A DNA stretch of 64,000 nucleotides, taken from contig CP085834.1 of NCBI GenBank assembly GCA_020809705.1, positions 496,001 to 560,000 of the forward strand, written 5' to 3'. The notes beneath the pieces are model-generated. The model was not told where the DNA came from. It saw nothing but the letters and a program-made list of their open reading frames with translations, and did no database searches. Positions within the stretch are counted from its first letter, which is position 1. The number at the start of each line of letters is the position of its first letter. This document shows positions 1-11,425 of this stretch, in pieces. The translations under genes were made by a program, and so were the position numbers. Origin of the DNA: Calonectria ilicicola (Eukaryota > Ascomycota > Sordariomycetes > Hypocreales > Nectriaceae).

Positions 1-1
1 A

Positions 2-1030
2 CACCACTTTTCCGATCAGGACTCGTGGGAATATAGAACTGTGGATATTTCATCACTCGAGAGTTATTCTGACCTCCAAGAGAGGTTTTACGATATACGA
101 GATCTTATATTGGGCGAAAAGTTTCCTATTGTCTTTTTCGAAAACTTTGATCTCGACCTAGGTGATGAGCGCCTGGGCTGGCTCAAATTCTTTTTAGCTC
201 CTATGCAAGATGGCTCCTTCTATGACAACGGATCAGAGAGACCTCTTGGTCGTGCTATTTTCATTTTTGTCGGGCAAACTTCGAAAACCTTGAGAAACTA
301 TTTGAACGGAGTCCACCAAGAGGACCCAGAAGGTCAATTAGTAAACATACAGAAGTTCAGTGATGCCAAGGGACCGGATTTTGTTAGCCGGCTTCGTGGG
401 TGCACTTTCCAGGACAATAATGGAATACACATTTCCGACTTCGCGACAGTCGTCAGCGAATATACGAAGAGAAAGGATTTCAACAATCCCCTTTCACTAG
501 CTATTATTCGAGATGAACTGAGCCCAGAAGACCATTTTAAGGAGTTGTTGGAGAAACGTCTATATGTGGATATCTTGGGACCAAACCGCACCATTCCACC
601 TGCAGATCCTGTCGAAATGTCCATTTTGAGGCGCGCCACCGTTCTCAAATCAAAGCCAATGTTGCCAAGTATCTTGGGAGAGCATCGAATTCCCTTCAAC
701 ATTAAGGACGATTATTTGTATGCGCTTTTGCATGTCGAAAGCTATCATCACGGCAATCGGTCTATGAATGCCATTTTATGTATGAGCAATAGTCACCGCG
801 ATGAACCTGGAGAAAACAGCCCCAGACTGGTTGGCCCTCCAGAAAATCACCAGCTTCAATTACACGTCAATTCAGGTGTCTTTAGGGCAAGCATGGGGGA
901 TCATCATCATGCTCAGCCCGGTCAAAACGAAATAACGGTAGCGCTGGAATGGTTGAAGCTGAAAGTGGGCATGGCTTATGATCCACAGGAATTAGTTCGA
1001 CCAGCACCTCAGAATGGTCACGTCATGTGA
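2..1030 (+). CDS. C-terminal part of a RyR-associated AAA-type P-loop ATPase (5' end outside window)
   Basis: The frame is open from the left edge to TGA at 1028-1030, about 342 residues; no convincing start codon is seen, so the 5' part is missing. From memory of the family I recognise blocks of a mainly bacterial group of large P-loop ATPases linked to ryanodine-receptor-like (RyR) domains: GWLKFFLAPMQDG, GRAIFIFVGQTS, DAKGPDFVSRLRG, VDILGPN and HHGNRSMNAILCMS. The strand IVFFENFD lies where a Walker B is expected but reads E-N instead of D-E, so catalysis may be lost. Walker A would lie outside the window. The tail after about residue 290 is rich in His, Gln and Pro. The biological role of the family is not settled. 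Coding is sure; the family call is moderate. Confidence 0.6.
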   Translation, partial: HHFSDQDSWEYRTVDISSLESYSDLQERFYDIRDLILGEKFPIVFFENFDLDLGDERLGWLKFFLAPMQDGSFYDNGSERPLGRAIFIFVGQTSKTLRNYLNGVHQEDPEGQLVNIQKFSDAKGPDFVSRLRGCTFQDNNGIHISDFATVVSEYTKRKDFNNPLSLAIIRDELSPEDHFKELLEKRLYVDILGPNRTIPPADPVEMSILRRATVLKSKPMLPSILGEHRIPFNIKDDYLYALLHVESYHHGNRSMNAILCMSNSHRDEPGENSPRLVGPPENHQLQLHVNSGVFRASMGDHHHAQPGQNEITVALEWLKLKVGMAYDPQELVRPAPQNGHVM

Positions 1031-1707
1031 ACTACAATAAGATGTGGTCGTGATGAGGGTCTATGGGATTAAATGGTATCAAAATTGACATGTTAGGCAG
1101 GATTGAGAGATTGAAGGGAATTGCCACAATAACCATTATGGATGGACCAGGGCAATGAATGGTTATTGTTAGACAATGACGCGACCAGACATTCTGTCCT
1201 TGGAATAACTGGAATGTTGGTACATATCCTGCTTAAATGGGTTCACTTTCTAGCTAGCTATAGTCGCTCTTCTATTTATTCATAAAATAAATTGAATCAA
1301 TCCAGGTCATTGAGTTATTCGGCCACTATCTCTATGCGCCTCATTTGATCTGTTTTACAGTCATGTAGGACTGTGGATCGTGGATGTGGGGTGCAATTGC
1401 AGGGGCAAGGGTCCAAGGACTGTAATTGGCTACAATGATGAAATGCAGCATGTCAGATTGCCCTGCTGGCATTCTTATCATCACATGACCTGTAGCCAAT
1501 CCTTCCCCTTTTTGCGACTCTGACGTCCCGAATTGGGAGTGATAAATACATGGCCATCGCCCAACCCACTCACTCACCCTGAAGCATCAAGGGCGTGTCT
1601 TACTTGCGTTGCCAACACTGACACTGCTCCCTCAATCAATCTCTAAAAAAAAAAACGCGGCAAAACTTGACTCTCCGCCCCGTCAATTGCGGCGCAAAGG
1701 GGTCAAG
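1031..1707. other. Intergenic, no gene seen
   Basis: Only short chance frames on either strand. An A tract at about 1646-1656 lies in the presumed 5' leader of the downstream transporter gene. Confidence 0.6.
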
Positions 1708-3567
1708 ATGAGTGTCGCTGATGTCTCGGACGACTTTAGATCCGTAAACGCGCGGTCGCGCACGGGGACTCGTCGCGAGCAGGCCGCAGAGTTCCTTGCA
1801 AGCCACAGCGCTGAGGAGGCCACCTTTACCTACGAAGAAGAGAAGAGCGTCATTGACAAAATTGACAAGCGCGTGTTGTTCCTCATGCTATGGGCTTATT
1901 TTTTCCAGCAGCTAGATAAAAGTTCCCTAAGGTGAGACTTTCTTTCCGCTTAGGCCGTTTTGCCCGTGTCGTCAGTTTTTGACTAGTTCCCATCCACCAC
2001 GTACAGCTATGTTTCCATTTTCGGCATCACTGAAGATGCCGGGTTGGTCGGAAACCAATATTCATGGCTCGGCTCTATCCTTTATTTTGCCCAACTCTTG
2101 ATGCAGCCCGTCACTACTCTGATTCTCGTCCGACTTCCAACCGCGAAGGTGCTTGCCGCAGCCATCTTCTTTTGGGGCTTATCGCAGACTGCCATGAGTG
2201 CATGCACTAATTTCCATTCCTTACTGTTTATGAGGTTTGTCCTCGGTTCCTTTGAATCAATGATTGCGCCCTGCTGCGTGGCTCTCACCCAGATGTGGTG
2301 GCGGCGAAGCGAGCAGACCCTGCGAACCAGCTACTGGAACGCCATGAACGGCGTCACATCCATCATTGGCAGCCTCGTCACTTATAGTCTGGCCAATATA
2401 AAGAGCGAGAGAATGTACCGTTATCAAATCATCTTTTTGTTCTGCGGTCTAATGACAGTCTTCTATTCCTTTTTTGTCCTAGCATTAATGCCTGACTCGC
2501 CAATGGAGGCCAAGTACCTAACCAGACGCGAGAGAATAATTGCGACCGAGCGCCTGCGTGCCAATCAGATGGGCATTGCATCAAGAAATTGGCGCTGGGA
2601 TCACGTTCGTGAAGTATTCTTGGATGTCAAAACCTACCTCTGGGTGATTGCCATTACCATCATTTCGTGAGTTTATACTGCCACGTACCCGACAAACTAG
2701 CATACCTGCTAAACAACGTTCAACAGCATTGCAAGTGGAGGCATTGGAACCTTTGGGTCTCTCATCGTCAAGTCCTTTGGCTATGACAGCTTCACCACCA
2801 TCTTGTTCAACATCCCATTTGGAATCGTGCAGGTACTCTCAATCGTGTCCACTGGCTGGCTGGCGACACGTTATCAACGCAAAGGTCTCGTCATTGGCAT
2901 CATGAGCGTTCCTCCTGCCATTGGAACCATCATGATGCTTACAGTATCGCGCGAGAACAAGGGTACCCTACTTTTTGGCTACCTTCTCGTAAGTTCATGC
3001 AGAGTTGCCCAAAATTTTGTCATTGCTTGGCTAACTGCTTCAGGTCTCCACCATGGCGTGCATCACTCCCCTGCTTGTTGCATGGCAAGCCCAAAATACT
3101 GCCGGTGACACTAAGAAGAAGTGCACTTCCGGCATGGTTTTCATCGGCTTATGCGCCGGTAATATTATTGGACCACTTCTCTTCTCGGTTGACGATGCTC
3201 CCCTCTATCGAAAAGGTCTTATTGCCGATCTCTTCATGTTTATTTTCGTCGGCATCATCGGCACGTGAGTATTGCTATTTGGATGACCAAAGTACACAGC
3301 TACTGGTTAAACACTTGCTAACTGAAGCCTAGATTCATCCCCCTCTACCTCAAGTTTCTCAACAAGAAACATGAAAGGCGACGCATTCAACTGGGCAAGA
3401 TTGTCCAGAGAAGTGAGGCATCCATGATGCGGAAGGGATTGCTCGAAGAGAGCGAACCATTCGATAGTGAGGAGATGGGCGCCGCTCGCCCTGTTCGAGT
3501 AGAGGATGATAATGGTCTAAAGGACATGACTGATTTGGAGAACGAGGATTTCATTTATACCTATTAA
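1708..3567 (+). CDS. MFS transporter, Dal5/ACS (anion:cation symporter) family, 5 exons
   Basis: Exons 1708-1931, 2007-2666, 2727-2988, 3044-3264 and 3333-3567 give 533 residues. The four introns are short GT-AG introns (GTGAGA, GTGAGT, GTAAGT, GTGAGT donors), and the joined frame is open throughout. The start is the first ATG in good context (TCAAGATG). The N-terminal cytosolic stretch ends in IDKRVLFLMLWAYFFQQLDKSSL, the usual first helix of the Dal5 group; hydrophobic segments and NAMNGVTSIIGSLVTY follow, with the domain linker at PDSPMEAKYLTRRERI. Family members import allantoate, nicotinate, pantothenate, biotin or small peptides by proton symport across the plasma membrane; the substrate cannot be told. 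The acidic C-terminal tail (about 70 residues) is cytosolic. Length is normal for the family. Confidence 0.9.
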
Positions 3568-4684
3568 TTCCTTCTTGATATACTATTAAATTAGAGACTA
3601 AAAAATTCGTTTAGATTGAGATACGGTTGGAAATCTTTCGCAACTCTACAATCGCTGGTAGAGAGTAAACTGGTGCTACTTAAACATAAACCGAGTAATA
3701 TGGGGATACTCAGCTTGGAAGATGGAGGCATGGACTGTCATAGATGCAGATTGCTTTCTAGGGGGCCATCCCTATATACCTTAGATAGAAGAGAAAAAAT
3801 ATTCATTTATCAAGACTTGAAGTATTCAAAATAAAATTTGCGTGGACGTGGGATACGCACAGAGATATCAAGGATGGTCATGTCTCAGATGAGCTTACAA
3901 TGGGCCCACCCTAGACCAGGATGAGGAGGGTCCTTGATCTCCAGCCCACCTTAGAGCCGACCTCAGCCCTCGCTTAATAGATTCGCATCATCCAGGTTGC
4001 TTGAGCAAGAGCATATGAGTCCACAAAGTTCACTGTCATTTCTTGGCCGGTTCGCATTGTTCGAGAAGGCTACTGGCTTGGCTGTTAGCAATCAATTGAG
4101 ATGAATGGATTACAAAGCCACCCAATATCCATTGGGACATTTTTAGCTACACCACGTCGGACAGGTACAGGTTGCCGATTTCTCACGTCACCCCACCATG
4201 CTAGAATAACGGAAGGACTGAGAGGAAGATTCGCGACTGGATGGCTGGCTGGGATCCTCATCTTGGTTTTTGTGCCCCACAATTGCCACATTACTCGGAG
4301 ACGAAACTTGCACTATTTGCATCTTCAAGCGGGCGTATTGGTGGCTTTTTGGGTGCAGCTTTCGAAATTCTTTGATGTTGTTTGATCGACGTTTTGTTCA
4401 CTAAGCTAGCTATCACGGGGCCAAGATGGTGTTTTTGGGATCACATGACATGGATGATGCTATCATCCGTATCTAGGCCCAGCGCTCTGCCAATACTTTG
4501 GCCCTCAATGAATGTAATCCCTTTATTTAAATCCAATGTTCTGACATCTTTATTTTATTTTTTCATCTTATAAGTAACCTCCCGTATATGAGAATATAAT
4601 ATAATTGCGCTTGATATATATACAATACCCGGAAATCCAGTTAAAATTAAAAATAGCATTAAAACCTTTAAATATTAGCATTGA
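3568..4684. other. Intergenic, no gene seen
   Basis: About 1.1 kb with only short unsupported frames. It becomes A/T-rich from about 4540, beside the 3' end of the next minus-strand gene. Confidence 0.55.
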
Positions 4685-5446
4685 TTAAACAGAAAGCAAG
4701 TAATGAATACCTACCTTTCTATCAATTGAGGACCAAATGGGGCCTAACATGGCATATATCTGAATAATAAGGCCGATGAGAAATAATGTGATGCCAAAAT
4801 TAAGTAGCATAACGGACGACTGCCATAAGTACAACTGGGTCAATCTTAGCTTCAGCCTATTAGTTCTACTTCCAAGCATTGCTCGAATGATCTCCCATCT
4901 ATTTTTGTAGCAGTAGAGCCGGTTAAGGGCCACCGACTGCTGCGTAGCAAGACAGATTGAGGTCATGTCCATAACCAAGCTGCCATACCAGAGCCCTTTT
5001 GTAGCCCAAAAGATGTGATCTAAGTCTTGCCAGGCAAAGGCAGCGGCTACAACGACCGCAAGAACCGCTCCCTAGTAGAATAGTGTTAGAGTTGTGGCAT
5101 TTGTTTGTAATCTAAGAATCGCCCACGGACTATCAAAGGTTGATCGCATTTGGTTTGTAAAAGCTGAAACTAAGAGGAGATAGAGATAACATACCGTGAG
5201 TCCAACAAATGATAACTCAGCAAGCTTTCGCTCTGTCCATGATGCAGTCAGTGTGTCCTGCTGGGATATGCTCTGGTCTTTTGAGGGACCATCAAGCAGA
5301 GAAGCATCAAGAAACCTTCCGACCGGTTCAGACGTAGTATACCAAGGTAGTAGGACAACACTAATTATGTAGTAAATACCCCCCACGAGTCGTTTAATGA
5401 AACTCCCCGCCGTTCTGAAAATGGCCTTAAATATTGTCGCCGTCAT
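4685..5446 (-). CDS. Small integral membrane protein of unknown function, 2 exons
   Basis: ATG at 5446-5444; exon 1 5446-5195, intron 5194-5072 (GTATGT donor, TAG acceptor), exon 2 5071-4685. Splicing joins SFVGLT to GAVLAVVVAAAFAWQDL with no frame change, which supports the model; the product is about 212 residues. It has an amphipathic N-terminus, a polar loop rich in Ser/Gln, then three hydrophobic segments (FVGLTGAVLAVVVAAAFAW, GLWYGSLVMDMTSICLA and SSVMLLNFGITLFLIGLII). The short Arg/Lys-rich loop between segments 2 and 3 (NRWEIIRAML, SRTNRLKLRL) should be cytosolic. I do not recognise a named domain. A GTAGGT at 4708-4703 could be a further donor, so the last 8 codons are uncertain. Confidence 0.6.
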
Positions 5447-6835
5447 GTTCAATTTTTAGGGGGGGAAAGTTCTTGAAAATATTTGCTTGCAATTGATAAG
5501 TGACCATCGAAATGGTGTTGAACCAATTTAACCTTTGCACTTTGAAAGATAGATATGGAATAAGTGAATGCGAATTCAAGTTAACATTTTAGGCAGATAA
5601 ATGGTGGTGTTGTATTAATGTTCTTAGCTAAAGGAGAAAGCAAAGCGCACCCAAAACACTCAAGAGCCGTACATATATTATTCATCTCCTCCTGGGGGAC
5701 CACCTCTCGTATTCAAGCAGTGCAGGTTGATGCGGTGGAACTAGGGCTCCACTGTGCATAGCCCCAGAAGTGTACGGTCGGCCCCTTACTTCTGAAGATG
5801 TCGCCACAAAGATCTTGCAGAAAGCCTCAGCAGGTACTCCGGTGTTTGATGCAGTAAATGCCTATATGCAGCGAAATTGTAGCAAGTAGCCACAAACGTC
5901 ATTCTACACAGCCGCCCAAGGGATGGAGGTGAGCTCGATGCGCTGTCAATGCACGTTGCAGATGAGTAGGCAATGAGGCTATGGTACTGCTATGCCATAC
6001 CCCATCCTTATAGCCACTGCCAAGTACTATTTTGTCAAAGGATATGTGTTATGACATCATTAATATAATCACCAAGTCCAATAGGGGCAAAGAAACAGCT
6101 ATGACAGGATGGCAGTGTTCTTAATTTCCAATTAAGTAATGCCAGCTGGCCGGGGCTATGATCAATGGTGGAGTTATTATGTCTTAGATTAGAACCAATC
6201 GCAAGCAATCTAAAACGCTATCCTGCACAGCCACCCAAGTGATGTTGTTCAACTTCTTCCTAAATAAGTCGTATTAGTTGATTGGGGTTGTGATTAGTAG
6301 TGGGGCACTCATGTCTTAGATTGTGCTTACCGCCTGAACTTGTAATGCGATTACAAAAGAAAATGTTCTAAGACGCGCCACGTTTTATTGTGAAACAAAA
6401 AAGTTGTCTAGGCCTATTTCATTGGGTGCGTTGAGGTTATCACTAGGTCACTGGCCCCGCAGAGCCCGTAGTACAAGTGAGAATACTTCATCAAAGCCAT
6501 GTGCACTAGTAGCGATAGTAACGCCCCTGATAGGCAAAAAGTCGACACGTGCACTGGAGTGACTTTTGCTGCCTGTAAGCTTACCTTGCGAAAAAAAAAA
6601 AAAAAAGTACTGCAACCCTGTTCAGGGCCTAATTGCAATCTTGACACAGTCAAATGGATGACAGGTGGTGTTTTTTGTCCTGAGATTCTGGTCTCACTTT
6701 GCTTGGTGAAGCTCAAATATATCAGACCGGTTCGCTCAATCGCTAAAGGCTGGATATCAAATAGTCTAGACTTTGATATTTTCATATTGCAAAGCTAGAC
6801 GACTACCTACCTCAACCTCTTCTTCTCTGCTTACA
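5447..6835. other. Intergenic, A16 homopolymer
   Basis: No supported gene. Opposed frames at 6414-6798 overlap each other and contain the A16 run at 6591-6606, so neither is credible. Confidence 0.55.
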
Positions 6836-8793
6836 ATGTTCCAATCAGCAATGAATAACGTCTGGCAGACAAGCCATGCTTTCAACTCAAATGCAGGCCC
6901 CCTCCTCCAGAAACGGATTCAACAACACCGTTCAACCTTTGTTCTAGTTACGGTGTTGCTGATGCAAACTTCTTTTGGTCATAAATCACTCCAATATGTC
7001 TTAGACTCTCTCAGGACAGGCTATGGCCAGTTTTTTGGGATGATGACTAATATAAACTTCAGCATTGGAGTTTACAATCGAGGAAAACCAGACAAAGCAT
7101 TTTGGGTCTGGCTCTGTTCGGCAATACTACTACAGAATGAACTCATCACGCCGTCTAAGTCAAATATCTCTCAAACAGAGAGCGTAGCAACCTTACTTAT
7201 TGCTATTGCGCATGTTTTTGGTATTTTAGTTGTTTGCATACGTTGTGCAAACAACACACTGGCACCCAGCAGGAGCAGGATACCCATACACCCCCAAAGG
7301 CGCGAAATAAGAGAGTTGAAGATAGTAAAATTGGTATCAAGCCCTGCATTTGGGCCAATTTGGCTAGGCAAGTTGTTCCAATGGTGGTCAACAGCTGTTA
7401 GACGCTGGTGGGAAACACAACCTTTGCTGTTGACCAGATGCCGTAAACTCCAGCGTCTTGCATACAAATATCATATTCCAGTCTTATACATCAGTTACCT
7501 AATGAGGGCTTTTCACCTATTCGCACATTGGCAGTGGTATCAATCAGGAGGGTTTTGGACGAAAAATGCCCTAACACTATTCATGATTTTGACGGGTGTC
7601 TTTTTTCATGAAACGACCTTTAGCTACGAGGGTATAACTTTTCTTGATCAATTCATATTTCACCAAGCCCTATAGATTGACGGTAAGTACTATGAACTGT
7701 CTCGGGATAGCTGGTTTGCCAATTCGGTGAGCTTAAATTCCACCGATATAACAAGAGGTCAAGGAATATCAAAAAGGACGATTTTACTTGAGAAGGAAAT
7801 TGGATATACATTCTTTACGCATGAAGAGATAGAAGAAACAGGTAAAACTCTCCCTTTATTCCTTTTGATATTTTATCAACTAACTGAGATGAAGGGAATG
7901 AGCTGATTGATGTCTCACCTGGGTACGATCTATTAACTTTTGACTGCACTTGGTTCAGACATAACTTGTTCAAGCGAATAAGGTATAATGATTTACTAGA
8001 AAATGACAATATATTTAGGCAGAGGAACGTTAATTCTGTATCTTTCCCAAATTATTGGTTGCTTTCTGCCATATTCGCGTGGATCAGCGACCACATTCAA
8101 TCCGAGTCAGGCGATAGGGTTAGCCGAGGTCAATTTGATCCATTCTTCAGGCTAATCCGGTTTTTTATCGACTTGGTACAATTAAATCATTATGCACGCT
8201 ATATTGCTTGCATGTCCTCGACATTTATAGGGCGGGTATACAGGAACAGGATAGCCCTACCACCACTTATTGGATTCCTTTGGGTAAAAACGCCTGTTCT
8301 TAACTACATTGCTAGCTGTAGTTCACACGATCTTATTGATCGCAACACTGAGCATGACAGGATTGTACAGAGTTTTGGATCCTCATTCCCTGTGCTTTCT
8401 TTTCTTCTACCACTCTTTTTTGTATTCCTAACGCCCGTCATCCAGAGCAATATATGGGACTACAGACTTGACAGATTCAAGGTCTTAAATGGAACATTAG
8501 ACCATGAGAGCGGACAGACCTCGGAAGGCGAAAAAAGAAATTCTACTAGGTTCCACTGCATTTTGAGCGATATTGAGCCCATAGAAAGCCGAGAACACCC
8601 AGAGCCAGTGGTGGTGAACATTAAATCAATGTGTGGAAGGCCATTAGCCGGAGAAAAGGTTCTGGAGCCACGCAATCAAAGCAGGTTCAGTATTGACGAG
8701 GCTAGGGGCAGGGTGATTTTCTTCCTAGTCTCTCTGCAATTGATTAGTCAAATTTGTAGTATTTATGCTTCTAAGTCAGGAAGGATTAATTAG
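6836..8793 (+). pseudogene. Multi-pass membrane protein of unknown function, interrupted by one in-frame TAG
   Basis: ATG 6836; exon 1 6836-7841, intron 7842-7888 (GTAAAA donor, CTAAC at 7880-7884, TGAG acceptor), exon 2 7889-8793. The frame is open on both sides of the TAG at 7673-7675; 279 codons precede it. After the stop the same frame reads IDGKYYELSRDSWFANSV, and the intron joins EEIEET to DEGNELIDVSPG, which looks like genuine protein. Full length would be about 636 residues. Hydrophobic stretches are FVLVTVLLMQTSFG, VATLLIAIAHVFGILVVCI, NALTLFMILTGVFF, YWLLSAIFAWI, VLSFLLPLFFVFLTPVI and the C-terminal VIFFLVSLQLI. No donor/acceptor pair with length divisible by three removes the stop. 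CAG to TAG is a C-to-T change at CpA, the RIP dinucleotide. I do not recognise the family. A shorter 279-residue product is the alternative. Confidence 0.6.
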
Positions 8794-9989
8794 TGTGGGT
8801 TTATCCCGGGGGTTCCAAATTGACACAGCTGCTACTATAATCTTCGTCGTTCATTGTTCGTTTTATTATTGCTAACTAGTTTAGTTTAGTTGGATCAGAG
8901 ATCAGAGACGTATTAAATCAGAGACGTATTAAAACCTTACTCGGTTTTGGCCTCACACGTGATCCAAATCTGAAGGACTTCTGGTGTTGCAGGAGAACGC
9001 GATAATACGTACTTGGTTTCCCGCACACACACACCAAGAGCGAGATTTCAACCGTCTTACTTAATCACTCATGACGTGCACCATATTCATTGGTGATATG
9101 CCGTGTGTGCAATGTGTTGTCTTTTCCTTTCTTTTTCTATATGCACAAAGACGTCAGACTTCGGAATCATATGCTTGCAACGGGTCATAAAAGAAATGTC
9201 GTAAGTGAGGAATTTTCGGGATAGTCGCGTGGGCCCTTTACGAGTAATTTCCCAGGGGAGGAATTTTCAAGGCCGTCGAAATTTCTAAAGGCAAGTTTTT
9301 TCGGTGGTTTTCATGTCGCGACTTTTCTAAATTTAGAGCGGGATCTTAAAATGCGTTTAAATCCAAATATGTTGTGGTGCACAAAGAAGGCCTAACGGGG
9401 GCAAGCACTGAAACCAGTACCGGTGGGAATGAAAAGGACAACTCCAAGGCATGCTAGTGAGGCCGAAAAAAGGAAATGCTGATGCGGCCTGATGGAAGCT
9501 GAGCCGAAGTTGGGCCAACGAGCGAAGAGGACATAAAAGCGGCAACGCGTGCCCGGTCACGTGTCGCTTGTGTTTCGTCTCATAATACTAGCTTCGGAGA
9601 TGCAGTGGGTCTGTAAAAGTTTCATGGAATATGAATATATTTTTTCTGACTGAGAAATACGTGACATCTAATCCAAGTCGGCTGTGTCCTTCGATGAGTC
9701 AAGATAATTTACATTTCTGCTGAGCTGATCGCGACACGGAATCAGAGCTTGATCGGCGGTTACGCTGGTCAGAATTTTGCTAAGGCATTGTCGCGTTGAA
9801 AGCGAGGACAGGATTTTACTCCATCACCAAGACGGACTTTCCGGTCGATACTGATACAGAACATCTTCAAAGCATCGGCTAAGTATCTTATTTTTGCCAA
9901 GTTGTTAGAGGAAACGTGGATTGCCAATATCAGCAGCCTCAAGTGGATACATCGGGTTTAAGTCGAGAGAACCCAAGAAAGAACACACT
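8794..9989. other. Intergenic, no gene seen
   Basis: About 1.2 kb. A short direct repeat (ATCAGAGACGTATTAAA) occurs twice near 8897-8934. The only sizeable frame (9357-9560, minus) shows no domain and starts from a non-ATG codon. Confidence 0.5.
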
Positions 9990-11003
9990 CTAAAAAGACT
10001 TTAAGGCTCTCATTCTCGCATCCAAAGCCATCTTGACTATCGTTGCATTATTTGCCACTTCATATATGTGTGGCAGGCCGGGCCATAAATGAAGCTCAAC
10101 CTCGACATCTTCGGCAGCGATACGGCTAGCATAACACAAATCCTCGGCGCGGAAGAGATCCAGTCCTCCCACTTCAATATATGTGGATGGCAGATTCTGC
10201 AGGTCCGTGGCGCGAGCAGGTGCGGAGTAAATGGACACGTTAGCGTCTTCTTTTCCAGCCTTGTCGCCCAGCCGTGCTGTCCATGCTAGCTTGTTATCGC
10301 CAGTCTTCCAGACAAGAAACTCTTTCAAAGGTGATGTATCAGGTAGCTTAGTTCGATCGTCTAGCATGGGATACACCAGAATCTGCTTAGCTAGCGGCGG
10401 GCTGAGGCCCTTGTCGCGTGCCATCAACGCCACTCCAGCAGCAAGTCCTCCGCCAGCCGAATCGCCCATAATGGCAACACGTGTGGGATCAATTCCCAGT
10501 TCGGCAGCGTTGTTCAAAACATACTCCAAGGCAGCATAGACATCTTCGGTGGATGTGGGATTCGGATATTCTGGCGCGAGGCGATAGTCGACACCGAAGA
10601 ACGTGATCCCCGCATCAGCAGCGTAGCGTGCAAGCTGGGGAGCGTATGTGTCCACACTGCAAGCCACACCACCACCACCATGGGCGAATACAACGGCAGG
10701 CCCGGGAGTAGCCGTCTTGGTTATTGCATCGCTAACAAAGCGATACATGTTTAGAGTAACATTGTCGAGGCCTTGGTACGTGATCTTGGTTTCATTGACA
10801 TTTGCAGGGGTCGGTAGTATGCGAATAGCATTGTACAGAGCAGCTTCAGTGAAGTTGCGCAGCGCGAACACGTCTTGGAACGTGTCAGGTCGGTCTGGCG
10901 GGGAAGTCTGTGAAACCGCTGCGAGGTATCCAGAGTCATAACGCAGTGCGGCTGTCGTGGTGTAGAGTAGTGATTGGAATAATAACAAAAGGTGGGACTT
11001 CAT
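9990..11003 (-). CDS. Secreted alpha/beta hydrolase, hormone-sensitive-lipase (GDXG) family esterase
   Basis: One exon, ATG at 11003-11001, TAG at 9992-9990, 337 residues. The start was chosen because it opens a clear signal peptide (MKSHLLLLFQSLLYTTTAA); upstream in-frame codons are Arg/Cys-rich and unlike a leader. Family IV esterase motifs are all present: oxyanion-hole HGGGG (about residue 137), nucleophile elbow GDSAGGG (Ser, about 206), acid GGLDLFRAED (Asp) and base GLPHIYE (His). Expected reaction is hydrolysis of carboxylic esters of short acyl chains or acetylated metabolites in the secretory pathway or outside the cell. Several N-x-S/T sites (NFT, NET, NVT, NVS) fit a secreted glycoprotein. 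Catalytic residues are intact and length is normal. Confidence 0.88.
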   Translation of the reverse strand: MKSHLLLLFQSLLYTTTAALRYDSGYLAAVSQTSPPDRPDTFQDVFALRNFTEAALYNAIRILPTPANVNETKITYQGLDNVTLNMYRFVSDAITKTATPGPAVVFAHGGGGVACSVDTYAPQLARYAADAGITFFGVDYRLAPEYPNPTSTEDVYAALEYVLNNAAELGIDPTRVAIMGDSAGGGLAAGVALMARDKGLSPPLAKQILVYPMLDDRTKLPDTSPLKEFLVWKTGDNKLAWTARLGDKAGKEDANVSIYSAPARATDLQNLPSTYIEVGGLDLFRAEDLCYASRIAAEDVEVELHLWPGLPHIYEVANNATIVKMALDARMRALKSF

Positions 11004-11425
11004 GGTGATGGAGAGGGTGCAAATATTTCTGATGATCCATTGCCCTACAGCAAGAAAAACCCATGGCTTTTTAGAACTGTTGCAACCCCTTAGCACGCAC
11101 CCTCGGTGTTGTGGGAATTTCCCGCCACAATTGACAAGAGCAAGTGACCCTTGTCGCTAAGAAAACCTTGAGCATGCTTTATCAGCATATTGTTTCATGA
11201 TTAGTAGGTAATAGAGCCTTTTACAAGTATCTCAGGCCACTAGGACACAATGATTTGAACTACGCTCTATTTGAGACAGTGGCCACTCGGTTATACCTCA
11301 TTACTCATCTATATCGGCACCTGAGTGCTCGAGCTATTTATTCTATCCAATGTGAAATTGCTATCATCTAGCGAACATATCGTGCGACATAATCCTTTTT
11401 AATAAATCCTACCCCAAGTACTCCT
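11004..11425. other. Intergenic, no gene seen
   Basis: 422 bp between two minus-strand genes; it must hold the esterase promoter and the terminator of the upstream dehydrogenase. No clear motif. Confidence 0.5.

Noticed and set aside
6414..6798. Opposed frames around the A16 run
   Set aside because: Coding is produced by the homopolymer and neither strand has motif or context support.
7632..7675. Intron GTATAA...TATAG that would remove the TAG at 7673
   Set aside because: Splicing there creates a TGA two codons later and breaks the frame that is clearly coding downstream.
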